A stretch of 64,000 nt of DNA from Embiotoca jacksoni (GCA_022577435.1 JAKOON010000039.1:1584501-1648500), one strand, 5' to 3'. Shown: positions 22,552 through 34,027, counted from the stretch's first letter. Notes: generated from the sequence alone by a model not told the origin. A program made the numbers and translations.

Positions 22552-23927
22552 GCTTAAAAGGCACATAAAGTACCTCAGCAGAATCCTGACACCTCAGAGG
22601 TTGAAATGACATTTATATCAAATCTAGCAATTACCGAGGGACTCGGAGGTATTTCATGTATATGTCAGTGATGTCGAAAAAAAAAAAAGAATAAAGTGTC
22701 CTTTCAATTCATTTGGTGATGTAACTGTTGCGCGGGGGTGTGAGCGGTTGGTTATCCGAGAGGGGGAGCGGGATGTAAAGCAGCCGCGCCGTTGAAGGTT
22801 GAGTTGAGTGAGTATGTCTCCCATGTCTTCGGCCATTTTTTAGGACGGTTGCCATTCGCTATTAAGATTAACGGGGGGAGAGGGGGGGCACCCAGAGTGT
22901 GTACATTGTTTATGCCGCTCATTTCAATCGCTCCCAAAGAGATGCTTTTGGCACATTGCTGGGAGTGATTGTTTGTCACTTAGGCCCCACTTTCAAATAA
23001 ATGAAAAGTGCTTTTGATTATCTCCTTGCGTCGGCCCTGGCCAAGAGAGCTCCATCTGGTCTTTGTGCGAGAATAACACTGAAGATGCAAAGTTGCCGTC
23101 GACCTCCTTAACTGCCGAGCGGCTCGGGGGGGGCCTTACTGTCGAGCTTAAATGTTGCGTCAACAACATATAAGATTGGACATCGAAAAGTTGCTGTTAA
23201 CGGTGCAGCAAAAATAAATCGCGTACCGCTGCATTTTCTATTTACATGATTACGCGACGCAATCAAGAGTACAGGCTGACAAATTGCTCAAATTTAAAGC
23301 ACCTCAAGTCTCGTTAGCAGACATTAGCTTTCCCACTGTAAACAAGCAACACCTGTGCAAAATAAGCCCCGTGATATAATGGAATCAACCAGGAACACTG
23401 ACAAATAGCATAGAGACATCAAAAATGCTCCCTCTGTCAATGTATGCAACGTGTACACGAGCAGCAAAAAAATAAACCCCGACGAAAGAATACAGAACAA
23501 GAAACCACCTCGATAAGTTTTGAGCCAGAAAAGTCCAGATAAGACCAAATTTTCACGCGCAGGTCGCTATTTTCAAAAATAACTGCGACCAATTACCGAC
23601 TGGGAGCTTGTAATCGCACAAAAACGATGTTCCTGCAATTTATATGTTTTGGGATTGGTTGCTGCCGCAGTTTCGGGCCCTTCTGATTAAAAAAAAAAGA
23701 AAAAAAAGAAATGATATTCCATTTTTGAGGAAATTTACTTTCATATAAGTGGAATATGGATCATTTTTTGGCCCTCGAGTCCTGGAAATGACAGACGTGG
23801 CAGCGAGCAGCAAGGCAAAGGCAGAATGATACGAGAGTCTCACACAGATATTCAATCCCTTTTTTTTTTTTAAGAATGGAGGGTGATGAAGTTCAAGCAA
23901 AAGAGAAAAGGATTGAGATGGAGTGTG

Positions 23928-23946
23928 AAAAAAAAAAAAAAAAAAA
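23928..23946. repeat. poly(A) run
   Basis: Nineteen consecutive A residues. Confidence 0.95.
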
Positions 23947-24049
23947 GAGACGGAAAGTAGGCTTAGGGCTTGGCTCAGGCAAAAGGGAGAGATAAGGTAT
24001 GATATGTACCTTTCAATGAGATGGAGCTTAACCAGCCGGGAATTCAGAA

Positions 24050-24305
24050 GAGCATCATGGGACAGCTTCTGAAGGAGAAACCGGGAACTTTACGCGAGGA
24101 AGTCAAGAAAAGTGCTCAAGCAAGCGCGCGCACACATTGAACACACGCAGGTGGAACTAATTATCGCGGAACAGGCAATCACAACGGCCCTGGCAGGAAG
24201 TAAACGGTACGGCACAAAGTAAAACAGGAAGTGACCACAAAATAAAAGAAATGCGAAAGAAATGACAAAACAAAAGGGCGGAGCTGTGACAAAATCTCAC
24301 GCGAC
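24050..24305 (-). mobile_element. Decayed teleost repeat, possibly LTR-derived
   Basis: AAACCGGGAACTTTACGCGAGG, AGGTGGAACTAATTA, GGAACAGGCAATCACAA, AGGAAGTAAAC, AAAACAGGAAGTGACC and GGGCGGAGCTGTGACAAAA recall a percomorph repeat carrying successive ACAGGAAGTG phrases. On the minus strand it would read AATTAGTTCCACCTGCGTG, a style common in fish LTR-type promoters. No coding remnant or terminal repeat is seen. Class and orientation are tentative. Confidence 0.4.
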
Positions 24306-24309
24306 ATCC

Positions 24310-24740
24310 CGAAACACTTTTAATATATATCAACTTTTGCCTGAACTGCTGAACTTGTTTATCTTTTATTTATTTAGTGTTTACAATTGTTTTATTTTGT
24401 CATTTATTTATCTTATTTACCTCGAGCAGATGTTAATGTATTTTATGTAGCATATGGAACTATGCTTTAAACTATTTAAAAAAAAAATGTTAAACTAATA
24501 TTTAAAAATAAAACTATATTTTATGGAACATATTCAACATTGTTCTATTTATTTGCACAGAGACTTGCAATAGTTAGTTCAAAATAAACTGACAAAATCA
24601 GAAACGTTTTTGTTTTGCTTTTTATTTCATTTTATTGTAGATAGTATTTGATGCTGAATGCAATAAACTGAATAAATAGATATATTGCTTTGTTTTATGC
24701 ACTGTATAAAATCTGTGCCATTTAAAATATATTTTAAAAA
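24310..24740. other. AT-rich stretch
   Basis: Markedly AT-rich DNA with multiple TTTATTTA and AATAAA-like words (for example AATAAACTGAATAAATAG near 24663). It lacks a coding frame. It may be the tail of the adjacent repeat or simply AT-rich spacer. Confidence 0.6.
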
Positions 24741-25449
24741 AAATGGTATTGTTCCTATTACTTTTTCTACCTACCCACCCTCCTCTTCCTCATTCTATCT
24801 ATTCAGACCGGTCATCTGTCAAACACCAATCACTGTGGACTTATATGGAGGAAATTTACTCATAAAACATGATGCCATCCATAGCAACAGGCACAGCCCT
24901 GCCCCTTCTCTCTTAGGAGTCGTCTTTAGTTCGGACTAAAAGTTGCTCACAGTCTTTGTGAATAGCTCTTAAAAGGCAACTCGGTTAGGAACTTTTAGTG
25001 CCACTTAGGAGGAATCACCATGGTAAGATAAGATGCTTTGTGAATCCAGCCCCACAATTGCAAGCATACATGCTTTTTTTTTTTTCTCTACTTATCCACA
25101 CTCCATAGCTTTGTGATGCAACACCTCAGTCGGCTCAATGGAAAACTGTGAGTGAGTCAGACATGTGCGCAGACTGTGAACTAGACCCTGGAGAGTGTTG
25201 TGAAATAAGTGTGCGAGATAAAACACAGAATTGAAATTATACAATAACCAGGGTTCAAGCAGGGCACACTTTGTTGGCAGAACCAAAAAAGAAAAAAATA
25301 TCTGAATATGAAGAAGAATTCTCTTTCATTTTGTCTGTCTCCTCCTTGGCTGATATGTCTGAATGAAATCAGTCAGCAGCTTTCGGAACAAAACATAAAG
25401 CCACAAAGATTTGCTCATGACAGGAATGCTCAATAATCTCAATGTTTTT

Positions 25450-25565
25450 TCATTGATTTCCCACATTTAAGCTTTGAAAGTGCATTTTCGCACAAATGCC
25501 GGTGGCCTTGAGATGCAATTGCTGTTAACATTTTGTTAATAATCATTCATCAGTGAAGAGCCTTT
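25450..25565. promoter_or_regulatory. Candidate conserved regulatory element
   Basis: Non-repetitive with TTGAAAGTGCATTTTCGCAC, GAGATGCAATTGCTG, TTAACATTTTGTTAATAATC and ATTCATCAGTGAAGAG. GTTAACATTTTGTTAATAAT has HNF1-like and homeodomain-like cores. Inferred from texture. Confidence 0.3.
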
Positions 25566-25824
25566 AAAAAAAAAAAGTCTTTTAGTTGAGCTTGAAAAGT
25601 GCACTCCATAGAGCAACTCTTCCTTTTTCACTTCCTCAAAGAAACTATTTTTTTGTATTTGCCTCCTGCCTTTGAATCTTCCAGCAAGGCCTCAAATGCC
25701 AAAGGAACACTTTTAATTCATCAGCGCGGGGACACTGAAGGCTGTTCTGGATCATTGGACAGACAGCGTCTGAAGTCTGAAAGACAGAGAGGGAGAGTGA
25801 GGAGCGAGAGGCGGAGAAAAGGAG

Positions 25825-26165
25825 TGACTTGGTAATTTAAAAAGTCTCCCTCATAGAACGAATAAAGGACTTTCAAACAGTAGAGTAAAAAGACCTCCAC
25901 CATTTAATTATCAAGTAATTGTAAAGTCCATAACAACAGAGACCTGAAAGCGGGAGACAAGGGAAGAGGGACGGCTCCATGAAAATGTAATTAGCTGAAT
26001 ATCATTTCTTCCCACTCTCGGCCACTGTAGAATTTAAGCAGATGAAGAAAGAAAAGCACAGGGAAGCTCCTTTTAAGATCAAACTAAACGCGGTGTCACT
26101 GTTTCGATCTTCGCCGACTTGGATCAATATGTAATTACCTCCGGGAGTAAGGAACACCGTCTCTC
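25825..26165. promoter_or_regulatory. Candidate conserved regulatory element
   Basis: Long unique block with GACTTGGTAATTTAAAAAG, CCATTTAATTATCAAGTAATTG, GAAAATGTAATTAGCTG and, at its right end, GGATCAATATGTAATTACC. At least four TAATT-type cores lie within 340 bp alongside intact CpGs. This is typical of developmental enhancers, but conservation is not demonstrated. Confidence 0.33.
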
Positions 26166-26488
26166 CCCATCTTTTTGCTCTCTCTTTAACCCCTCTTTAT
26201 TCCCATGAAAAGAAACAAAACGGCAGCGATAGAGACCGTCAGTGTGTCCAAACCGGGCAACTGATGTATTCCTGTTTTTTTTTTTTTTTCCCCCTATTCA
26301 ATTAACGATTCGAAACAGCTCAGGAACAAATCATTTAGCTTTTCTCATTGCTGATACCTCCCCCGATAACTCAAGGTGAATAACGGTTGCGGCCCGCGGG
26401 GGGGAGGGAGGGGGGAGGTTGAAAAATGCAGCTTGAGAATGTGAGGAGTCGGGGGCCACCAGTCGTAGTTCAGACTCTGGGAACGGAC

Positions 26489-26512
26489 GGAGGCGGAGGC
26501 GGAGGTGGAGGT
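26489..26512. repeat. GGAGGC/GGAGGT hexamer repeat
   Basis: Four hexamer units: two GGAGGC, then two GGAGGT. Confidence 0.85.
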
Positions 26513-27649
26513 ACACTTACCCACCTTTTTAACAACAGCCGCTGCCCTGCTGCACATCACTTATCCTCAGACTGCTCAAATGATCCCGTTCAAAAGAAAA
26601 TAACTGTTATTACTACAGGGGTAGAATTACTGCTGTAAGAATGCATTTAAGTGAAAGTTTCAGTCCGTATTTAAAGTTGGCTCCTCACTAAGTCGACTTT
26701 TTCTTCTTTTGTGCTCAAAATGTTGAAATGGTTTCAAGGACAGAGCTTTAATAGCGCTGTTTTGATTGGAGTATTCCACTCAGCCCTCAAATATCATATT
26801 TCTGTGGGCTTCACAAATATCATTGTGTTGTACTTTTCTCCTGAAAATTGCATAAACTGCTAGTTTGGAACAAAAACATGTAATGCCATCTGCAAAACCT
26901 TGCTTAGTGGTTGTTTTTATGGTTATATTTACGCGACTGAGCACTTGTGTTCGATTAAAACAGAACAGACGTTCAAGTGCAGTTTTTCAGTGAGCGCTTT
27001 GGTTTGGCATGAACTTTTTCATTTCATATTTAAAAAGCCGTGGAGGTTGCATCCCCTTCCCTTTCCAACTGTCCTCGTCACTCCGTAACCCCCGGCGACT
27101 CCGACCGTGCTCCCTGCTCAGAAGTGCAGTCCGCCTGATCCTTTCGGTTGCCAAACAGCGATCCAGGGGTCATTGTATTTTTTTTCTCCCCCCGTCTCTT
27201 TGTCTGCACACACATTGTGTGCGACATCAAATAGTCAAACCAGCTACTGGTCTTGGAACGTCATGACAGCCCATGTCCTCCACCTAGCTTCCAGAATAAA
27301 CAGCTGTTCTGGCCTGATTGTGTCCTGTCGATGGGGACCGGAAGCGGCATACTTTGTCTATAGTGTGTCCAAGACGACGTTCTCTCCAGCGGATGTATAC
27401 TGTGCACTCACTAATTCAAATCACTGCTGCTGTCTTTGAGAGAGAGCACAAATAGAGGAGCTCCACCAGTTCGATAAAGTAAAAAGGGATTTTGGGAGAT
27501 CCCACATTTATAGAGAAAGATACTCCCGGATTAATCAAATTCGGCCCTGAAGGGTTGATATTCTTTGACGACGTGCCGTTTGCAAACCGCTGGACAGACA
27601 CTCACACGGAGAAAATGACGCACAAGGTGTTGATAGCGAGCAGCAGGAA

Positions 27650-27780
27650 TTTGGTCCCATTCAGTCACAGGAGCACAGGTCATTGACTGATTACGGGTAT
27701 TGAGGCCAGCCTCGCAGTCAGAGTTCATTTCCTCTCGAAGGCGTTGGGTGGGATTGAGGTCAGGCAAGTCAGGTTTGGCG
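27650..27780. mobile_element. Fossil of a widespread teleost repeat, probably DNA-transposon derived
   Basis: TTTGGTCCCATTCAGTCACAG, GAGCACAGGTCATTGACTG, AGGCCAGCCTCGCAGTC, CTCGAAGGCGTTGGGTGGG and GATTGAGGTCAGG follow, in order, a repeat I know from many teleosts (in the form 'ccattcagccacaagagcat ... ctggctcgcagtcggcgttcc ... caaaggtgttcgatggggttgaggtcagg'). Divergence is moderate and no frame is open. I am not certain of the superfamily; flanks to 27490 may belong to it. Confidence 0.55.
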
Positions 27781-29069
27781 GTGGAAAGTAACAACCACAC
27801 AATATGGGAACTTCGAGCTACAGTCAAAACATGAAGCGGTATTATTGATTAAAGGCTTTGCTTACTCACACAGGTCTTGCAATCTGGTAAAAGCATCGCT
27901 ATGTAGACCTCCCTTTGCGCGCCGGTCCTGCTGTCCGAAACTGTTGCCCCAAAGTTAGAAGACCAAAACAACACTAAAGTGTTGGGGGAAGCAGCTGTCC
28001 GCAAACTTTCTGCTACGTGCAAACATGGTGTGGGAATAGTTTGTCTTACTTACCAACACATTTGATGTTAATTATGACTGTGTCTGTGACTTTTGCTTCC
28101 TTGAATTAATATGTGTACGGTGTTAAATGAAAGACAAGGCAGTTTGCTCCCCCCCTGTATTTTTTTTGGATGACCTTAGCTCGAGCTTTTAACTGCCTTT
28201 TAATATTTTACACACCGGAGAGGGGGAAGAAAAGGGCTTCCTTTGTGACATGTTTCCGTTCGCGTCAGATATAGTTTCTGCAGTCTCACTGCTATAAATA
28301 ATGCACCTTTTTTTGTCAGCGTTGTTTGGAAGTGTCGGAGGGGTGTCCCCCCCGTTCTCTCTCTCTCTCACACACACGCAGACATACTCTAGCTCGGTTT
28401 CCCCCTCCGCATGTCAAATAACATGACATTCAAATGCACGACATGAACCACCGTTTCCCTCCAGATCTTCTCTGCAGTGATTGAAGCCGACGCTGACTTA
28501 CAAGGTGCATTACTCCTTTCTTTTTTATGACGAGGAGTGAGACTGTGGAGGCATGAAAGGGAAAGGGAAGAGTCATTTTATGATAATGGCCTCTCTTGGG
28601 GGGGAAGAAAAAAAAAACAACGAGTTGATGGCGACCTCACCATCAACACGAGCATGACTTACACACACACACACACAGAAAAAAGTCCACAACACTTCTT
28701 CAACAAACCCTGACAGTGCTGTTACCAAAAACACTCGTCTAAATATAAGTGATTGTTTGCTGAAATATACCTGGGGCAAACTCAGCTATATATATTTTGA
28801 CAAAGCTGTATTAATTATTTATCACATTTGTCAAATAATCCATCTGTTGCTGCAGAATGCAGGATTCCTACATATGAGGACTATCAGGCTTCAAGATTCT
28901 GTGCCATTTTTTTCTTTTTTCTTTTTTTTCAATATTTTTTGCCAGATTTATCTGCTTGTATTTATCAAACAAAAATGGGAAGATGCAGGAGGATATGAAT
29001 TCACATTTGTATTCTCTACCAGGAATCAAGCGGACAGAATGTGGATTTCAGTCGCTGCAAAGCCCGAGC
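27781..29069. other. Non-coding sequence with simple repeats
   Basis: No gene. Contents: a CT/CA compound tract at 28355-28377, an A run near 28606-28617, (AC)n at 28661-28678, and T-rich interrupted sequence near 28908-28940. The rest is unique. Confidence 0.55.
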
Positions 29070-29260
29070 TAGACAATTAAGCCATCCGCAATATGTTTTA
29101 CACTGATCAAAGATTATTTATTTGTGCATGTTAAACACCATTTATAAGGGCATATATGGACCGGCGCAAAGCTCAAAAGAGCTAAAGGGTCGGTTTGATC
29201 ATCATTAATCTTTATGGTCATTATCTTTCACTCGCCTATATTGATTTATCTTGACTTTGA
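29070..29260. promoter_or_regulatory. Candidate conserved regulatory element
   Basis: Dense AT-core motifs in unique DNA: AGACAATTAAGCC, ACTGATCAAAGATTATTT (TCF/LEF-like ATCAAAG), ACCATTTATAAGG, GCATATATGG, GATCATCATTAATC, TTTATGGTCATTATC and TATTGATTTATC. It ends at a T run just before the LINE fossil. Regulatory status is inferred. Confidence 0.35.
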
Positions 29261-29335
29261 TGTGTTTTTTTTTTTTTTTTACCTTTTTCATGCACTGTTT
29301 TTCAATCATTAATAAGTAATTCCACATGTTCTTTC

Positions 29336-29698
29336 TTGCTGAGTCAGATCCTCAGGCAGGGCTCTGCTGGCTGTTCCCATAAGTCCAGGATCAAGACTAA
29401 CGGTGACCTGGCTTTTTGCAGTCGGGGCCCCGAGCTGAAACTCCCTGCCTGACAATCCGAGGCTTGGAAGATCTTTTATTTTTGTTTCCAAAATGTCTTA
29501 CCCGTTTTATTATTACTTTTGTTGTCATATCTTTATTTTTTGGGATTTTACTTGTATTATTCTCAACGTCTGATTGTATTTAATGCAATGTCTTGAACTG
29601 TATTGATCCTGCTTCTTTCCATGTAAAACATTTTATTTAATAACTTTATTTTGAAAAGTGGTGTTGAAATAAAGTTTGATATTTCAGAGAGAGAGAGA
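29336..29698 (+). pseudogene. LINE 3' end fossil (L2/CR1-type reverse transcriptase C-terminus plus tail)
   Basis: In one frame 29361-29378 reads like ALLAVP and 29418-29453 reads AVGAPS-stop-NSLPD. These match the 'xLLxVP ... AFAVGAPxLWNSLP' end of L2/CR1-type LINE proteins. The linking piece RIKTNGDLAF (29387-29416) is in another frame, so at least two frameshifts are present. The conserved Trp codon is TGA at 29436-29438. Downstream 29640-29690 (AACTTTATTTTGAAAAGTG, GTTGAAATAAAGTTTGATAT) resembles the usual teleost LINE 3' UTR end, followed by a short GA repeat. The element is 5'-truncated and dead. Confidence 0.65.
29686..29698. repeat. Short (GA)n tail
   Basis: About six GA units directly after the LINE-like 3' end. 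They may be the 3' tail repeat. Confidence 0.7.
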
Positions 29699-31865
29699 TA
29701 GAATTTGATGTTTTTAGAGCAAACATGTCAGTCAGAAGCAGAAACAGATTTGCTGTCGGTGCAGCGGGAGACTTGGTGTCTTTTGTGTGTAGAATCTCTG
29801 GCAGTTGGGGCAAAGTTTAACATCCTTGTTCGTTTCATTTGCACAGCAGGAACTTTTGGGAAACATGGGCAAAAAGAAAAAGGCAGGATCTTATTCCGAT
29901 GATTTTATGCTCACATTTGTTTATTTCTAAAGGGGCAACAACAAGAACCACATGTTTATGGGACAGAATTACTCAATTTTCTCCGGACGCAGGCGAGGAC
30001 TTGGTGCAAAAAAACAGTGCAGGACTGAGGGGAGAGTCAATTAATTGCACTGCGCTTTAGTACTGACTCTGTAAAATGTTATTTTTCTAGGCCATAGGAG
30101 TCTTCAGTTTGTTTGCACTCCTCATCTAGGCCAATCAGCGAGTCCACTAGAGGACTGACAAATCCTGATTCCAGATACATAGACTGACTGAGATACATAC
30201 ACACACAGATACAAGCTTGGTTCCAGTATGAAGCAAGTTGCTCTGTCAGTTCACCTAGGGGATAGCTTTAGCCACCAGCCACCAGCCCCCAAATCCACTG
30301 ACTGATCCAGTGCCCAGACTGTCAGGCCCTGCCCAGCCACCGCACAATCTTTCAACCTTCACTCGCTGCTGCGAAGCCTCCAGTGCTTCACACTGTGTCA
30401 GTAAAGCCGGTGCAATGGTGAGCACGGGGTGGGAGGAAGGATCTTGCACACAAATAGCTGGAGAGATCTAAGGTAGGATAAGTGACACAAACCGAATTTG
30501 ATGGAATATCAGGCTGTTTAATCATCGCAGGATGAGGGGAGCTGCTCTGACACCTGAAGCGTCTTCAGATTCAACAAACTCAAATTCGCTTTTGTTGTCG
30601 ACGCCTGGCTGTTACCTTGAATAATGGGGCATTGCAACATAGCTAATTGTTAGGAAAAATTGTTTGTGAGCTGGTGTCAGAAGGTGGGAGCGAAGTCTTC
30701 CTTTTGTATTGTCTCCCCCGTAAGAGGAAAACATCTGAAGCATCAAGGGTGCTGACACGTCGAGGCAGACGGAGCTGGAAACCAAAAGCGCCTGTGTCAC
30801 TTCGTTTGACTTCTGATTCGAGAAATATAAAAGAAAGCGGCTAGCCGGATTGATTTGTACATGCTGATATTCTCATTTGTATTTTTTGAATATACTGTAA
30901 TTATCTTCACTATTTAAATAGAGGGCAAATGGTTCCTCTAGTGACTCGCAGATCCATTACTGCCTGCCTAATTGGCTAGGGAAGCCTCGCCCCCTCTTTC
31001 CCTCGCTTGTTCGCTCAAAGATTAAAATCCAGCAGTGATTTTTAATTTGAAATGGAAGAAAGTGCAATAAAACTGACTCGGCAGGACCTTAAAAAAAAAA
31101 AAGCTCTTATTTAAGGATTGCACAGTACAATGTGCATCCATGACCTTCCCCGCTGTAGTCAAAGCCTAACAAAGATTATTTGTTACTTAAAAACACCCAC
31201 AATTTGTAAACTTAATTTTTTCTTTTTCCACTTCCAAAATGAATGAAACAGCTTCGAGATGCAAAAACAAGGCTAACAAAGGTCATTTGTGAAATATTTG
31301 TTAGTGAACTAATCCAAAGTAGGAGTGTGTATGTGGGAAATGCACACCGTCAGTGCATGTTTAGATAAAAGAGTATAAAAAAATAGAGCCTGCCAGCTTG
31401 TATAGATCCACATGTGACTTTGCATCCACTTCTTTCACCCGTTGTTGTTGTCTCCCCCGAAGGGCTTCCATGAAGTGGCAGTTAGCGGTGCTGGGTTTAG
31501 ATTTTGTGGAAGCTCTTCAGAGGAGTGCGCACAAACCGAAAGTAGAGCTTTGCACTTTTGACTTGATTGAGAAAATTTCTTTCTTTTTTTTTTTCTTTTT
31601 TTTTTTTCCCCAATGCTGGGTTGGTTTTGTTTTTGTTTTTTCCTGGCAGGTTAATTGGAAGGGTTTCACAGATGGGAGCGAATGGATACATCATCATGCC
31701 TTTGACAAATCATTTGTCTTTACTCTCTTTGGGTTTCAGTTATTTTGTTATACAGTATAGTGAGTCTGACTGTGTTAGATGTCTTTGCCAGACATATTTA
31801 AATGTCATATTGTGCAGAATTTAGGAGGATCTGTTGGCAGATATGGACTATAATCTTCATACATA
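29699..31865. other. Non-coding unique sequence
   Basis: No gene. A CpG-poor, C-rich segment lies at 30250-30450 (repeated CCACCAGC), and a regulatory-looking block at 30905-31090. T-rich interrupted tracts lie at 31580-31650. Frames are short and unrecognisable. Confidence 0.55.
30905..31090. promoter_or_regulatory. Candidate regulatory element
   Basis: Non-repetitive block with CACTATTTAAATAGAGG, GCCTAATTGGCTAGG, TCAAAGATTAAAATCC, GTGATTTTTAATTTG and GCAATAAAACTG. TTTAAA and TAATT cores are mixed with GC-rich patches. Inferred from texture. Confidence 0.28.
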
Positions 31866-32040
31866 TGTTTTTATTGGTGTATAGTCACCTGAAACTGAGA
31901 ATTGTTTTGTTTCATTACCATAGAATGAGTCCTTCATATGCAGATAGGGAGCGATTCCTCTCCCACTGACAATGTGCACCATGTTGCACCACCATGTTTC
32001 TACAGTACCCCAGAAGGGACAAACCAAACACCAACCTATA
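31866..32040. repeat. Fossil teleost interspersed repeat, unclassified
   Basis: The order TTTTTATTGGTGTATAGTCACC, TGAAACTGAGAATTGTTTTG, TTCATTACCATAGAATGAGTCC, AGATAGGGAGCG, CACCATGTTGCACCACCATG, TTTCTACAGTACCCCAGAAG and GGACAAACCAAACAC closely follows a repeat common in percomorph intergenic and intronic DNA. It shows only scattered differences from the form I remember. It has no coding potential; the class is unknown to me. Confidence 0.6.
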
Positions 32041-32284
32041 CTTAAAGACATAGATCAATATTTTGTGTATATTTGCTTTCTAGAAAAGTGATGGAGAAGA
32101 TTTCTTGGACTTCTTCAACCAAGAACATATTTAGACACATCCTGGGATTTATTGTTCTTGATCCTTTGTACCCGTCTAAGACTTCATGGTATCTGCACGA
32201 GTTTAAACATGTGAGCCAGATATATATAAATTGCATCTATACCTACATACATGTGACCAAGTGATAACGCACAGGACCCAGAAT

Positions 32285-33330
32285 AAACTGCAACTTGAGA
32301 CCAATATAGCCAAAGATGCAAGTTTTATTGCATTTTAAAACAATAAAGCGTATCTCCAGTTGACTGGATAATCCAACTAAACAGAGGGGATAATGAAGGG
32401 GTTGAAATAAACTATGTTCAGTACAAAAATCAAATCAACCATAAATTAACAACCAAAGAAATAAAGAATATGGGTCCAAACTGCACTGGCAGGGTGGAGA
32501 GTAAGGTGTACAAAAATAAAAAAAATAAAAAAAGGGAAAATCAGGCAAGCAAAAATGAAACACTACTGCAAACAAACTAACTGGAACTAAACCAAACTAT
32601 TTTCCAGCACCACAATATGCTGAGAATCTCAAACAAAACATGCATAAAGACTGCCACCATTTGTTCTCCTTGGCAGCCCAGCTGCAGCCACACTGGTAGG
32701 AAATGAAACAGAAAAAAACAGCCCAAACTAGTTTGTATTAAAACAACCTAAAACCTAACAAATGGTGGAAAAAGAACAGTGTCTGGCTTCTCTTAGAAGT
32801 ATCTGTTCAAATACTAAAGGAAACTAAAACAAATTGACGTACAAAAGAAACTTTACAACAACATTTTACAATCTATATGCGGGGTGGAGACAAAAGGAAA
32901 CGCCTTCCAGGCCTGAAACAAAGTCTCGTCCCCTCAGTTGGAAACAGTCAAGTGCATGGAGACTATTTATTAAAAAAAAAAAATAATAATTAAAAAAAAA
33001 GGCCAAGTTAATATTACTATTAAAGAACAATTGATGAACACATCTTTATTTTATCTTAAAATCTAAAAGAGACAATTCATATTTATCAAATTTTTTTTTC
33101 AACAAATCTTTTAAAACAAAGGGGAGCCTACCAAAATCACCACCAATCAAAGGCTGGCCTGAGCTTGAGCTCAGGTGTGCAGGAAAGAGGCCCAGGTGAG
33201 CTTCCTGCCTCCCTTTATAGCCTCTGTCCTCCCTTCCTGCCTGGGTCCCAGTGCTCAACAGATATCGACCCCTCCACGTGTATAGGAAAATTGGTTTGCC
33301 GTAAGCTTTGCGGAAGTACAATCTGATTGC
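32285..33330. repeat. Possible large interspersed repeat, CpG-poor
   Basis: About 1 kb is compositionally unlike its neighbours: rich in A and C on the plus strand (AAACAAACTAACTGG, AACCTAAAACCTAACAAATGG), almost free of CpG, and without frames. At 33120-33260, CACCAATCAAAGGCTGGCC, GAGCTTGAGCTCAGGTGTGC and CCAGGTGAGCTTCCTGCC have the feel of a known fish repeat. The minus strand carries AATAAA near 32329-32324. No terminal repeats are identified. It may be one element or several. Confidence 0.35.
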
Positions 33331-34027
33331 TTCTGCACCTTTTTAAATCCTATCAAGCCGCAATTTGAAAATATTTTCAGACCACTTTACTTTTCTACAA
33401 TTCATCCAGATCCTAACTTTGTTGTTGGTAGCTGTTGTATTTTCCTTTTTGCCGTGTTTGTCCTCAGAACAACTTAAATGACCTTTTTCCGAGTAGTTGG
33501 TTTAGACAGAACACCATGTTTTGGTGTTCATAGTGTGTTTGCTAGACTAAAAATCCAAGCCCTTCGACTGATCCTTAAATCTACCTTTTGAGAGTGAACC
33601 AAATAATGATCCCAGCATCTTAAAAGCGCTGACATGGATTGAGCTTGCTAATGACTGATTTCTTGACAGAATGATGAAGTGCCAGACTAGTTAGTTAAAC
33701 TTACAAAGGCATAGTTTGTTGCCTGCGCATCAAACCCTAAAGTACACTCATAACCTTAAAAGCCTTCATGCGTGCTGACTCCAGTCAAACGAATGCACTT
33801 CTCTTGGTTATGGTTCACTGCTTTTGTTCCTCTGCGAGGGGAGCTAATAAGTCAATCCCATCCCTGATACAGTGAGGATGCACTTATCGCATTGTCAGCA
33901 GCTCATTTCATTAAAGCTCCTGGTTCAGTTTGCATGTTACCGATTCAACATTTTTAAATTACCTTGCTCATGCTGGCTCGAGCCAAGTCACGAGGAAAAA
34001 CAAAAGGGAAGGGCTCCCTGTGCAACA

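Larger units (their letters stand above)
19521..24049. other. Non-coding unique sequence
   Basis: No gene. Contents: a G run near 19848-19860, a GGT/GGC-rich tract at 20558-20595, poly(T) 20822-20845 and 22528-22551, an A6T11A5 palindromic tract near 21499-21516, and poly(A) 23928-23946. The DNA is otherwise unique. CpG is moderately frequent in 20160-20540 and 22250-22450. Frames are short and unrecognisable. Confidence 0.55.
24741..27649. other. Non-coding sequence with two regulatory-looking blocks
   Basis: No gene is supported. Candidate elements lie at 25450-25565 and 25825-26165. Simple tracts are poly(T) near 26275-26290, a G-rich run at 26398-26418 and GGAGGC/GGAGGT units at 26489-26512. 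A CATGGTAAGA string at about 25019 resembles a donor but lacks an exon. Frames at 27009-27439 show no domain. Confidence 0.55.
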
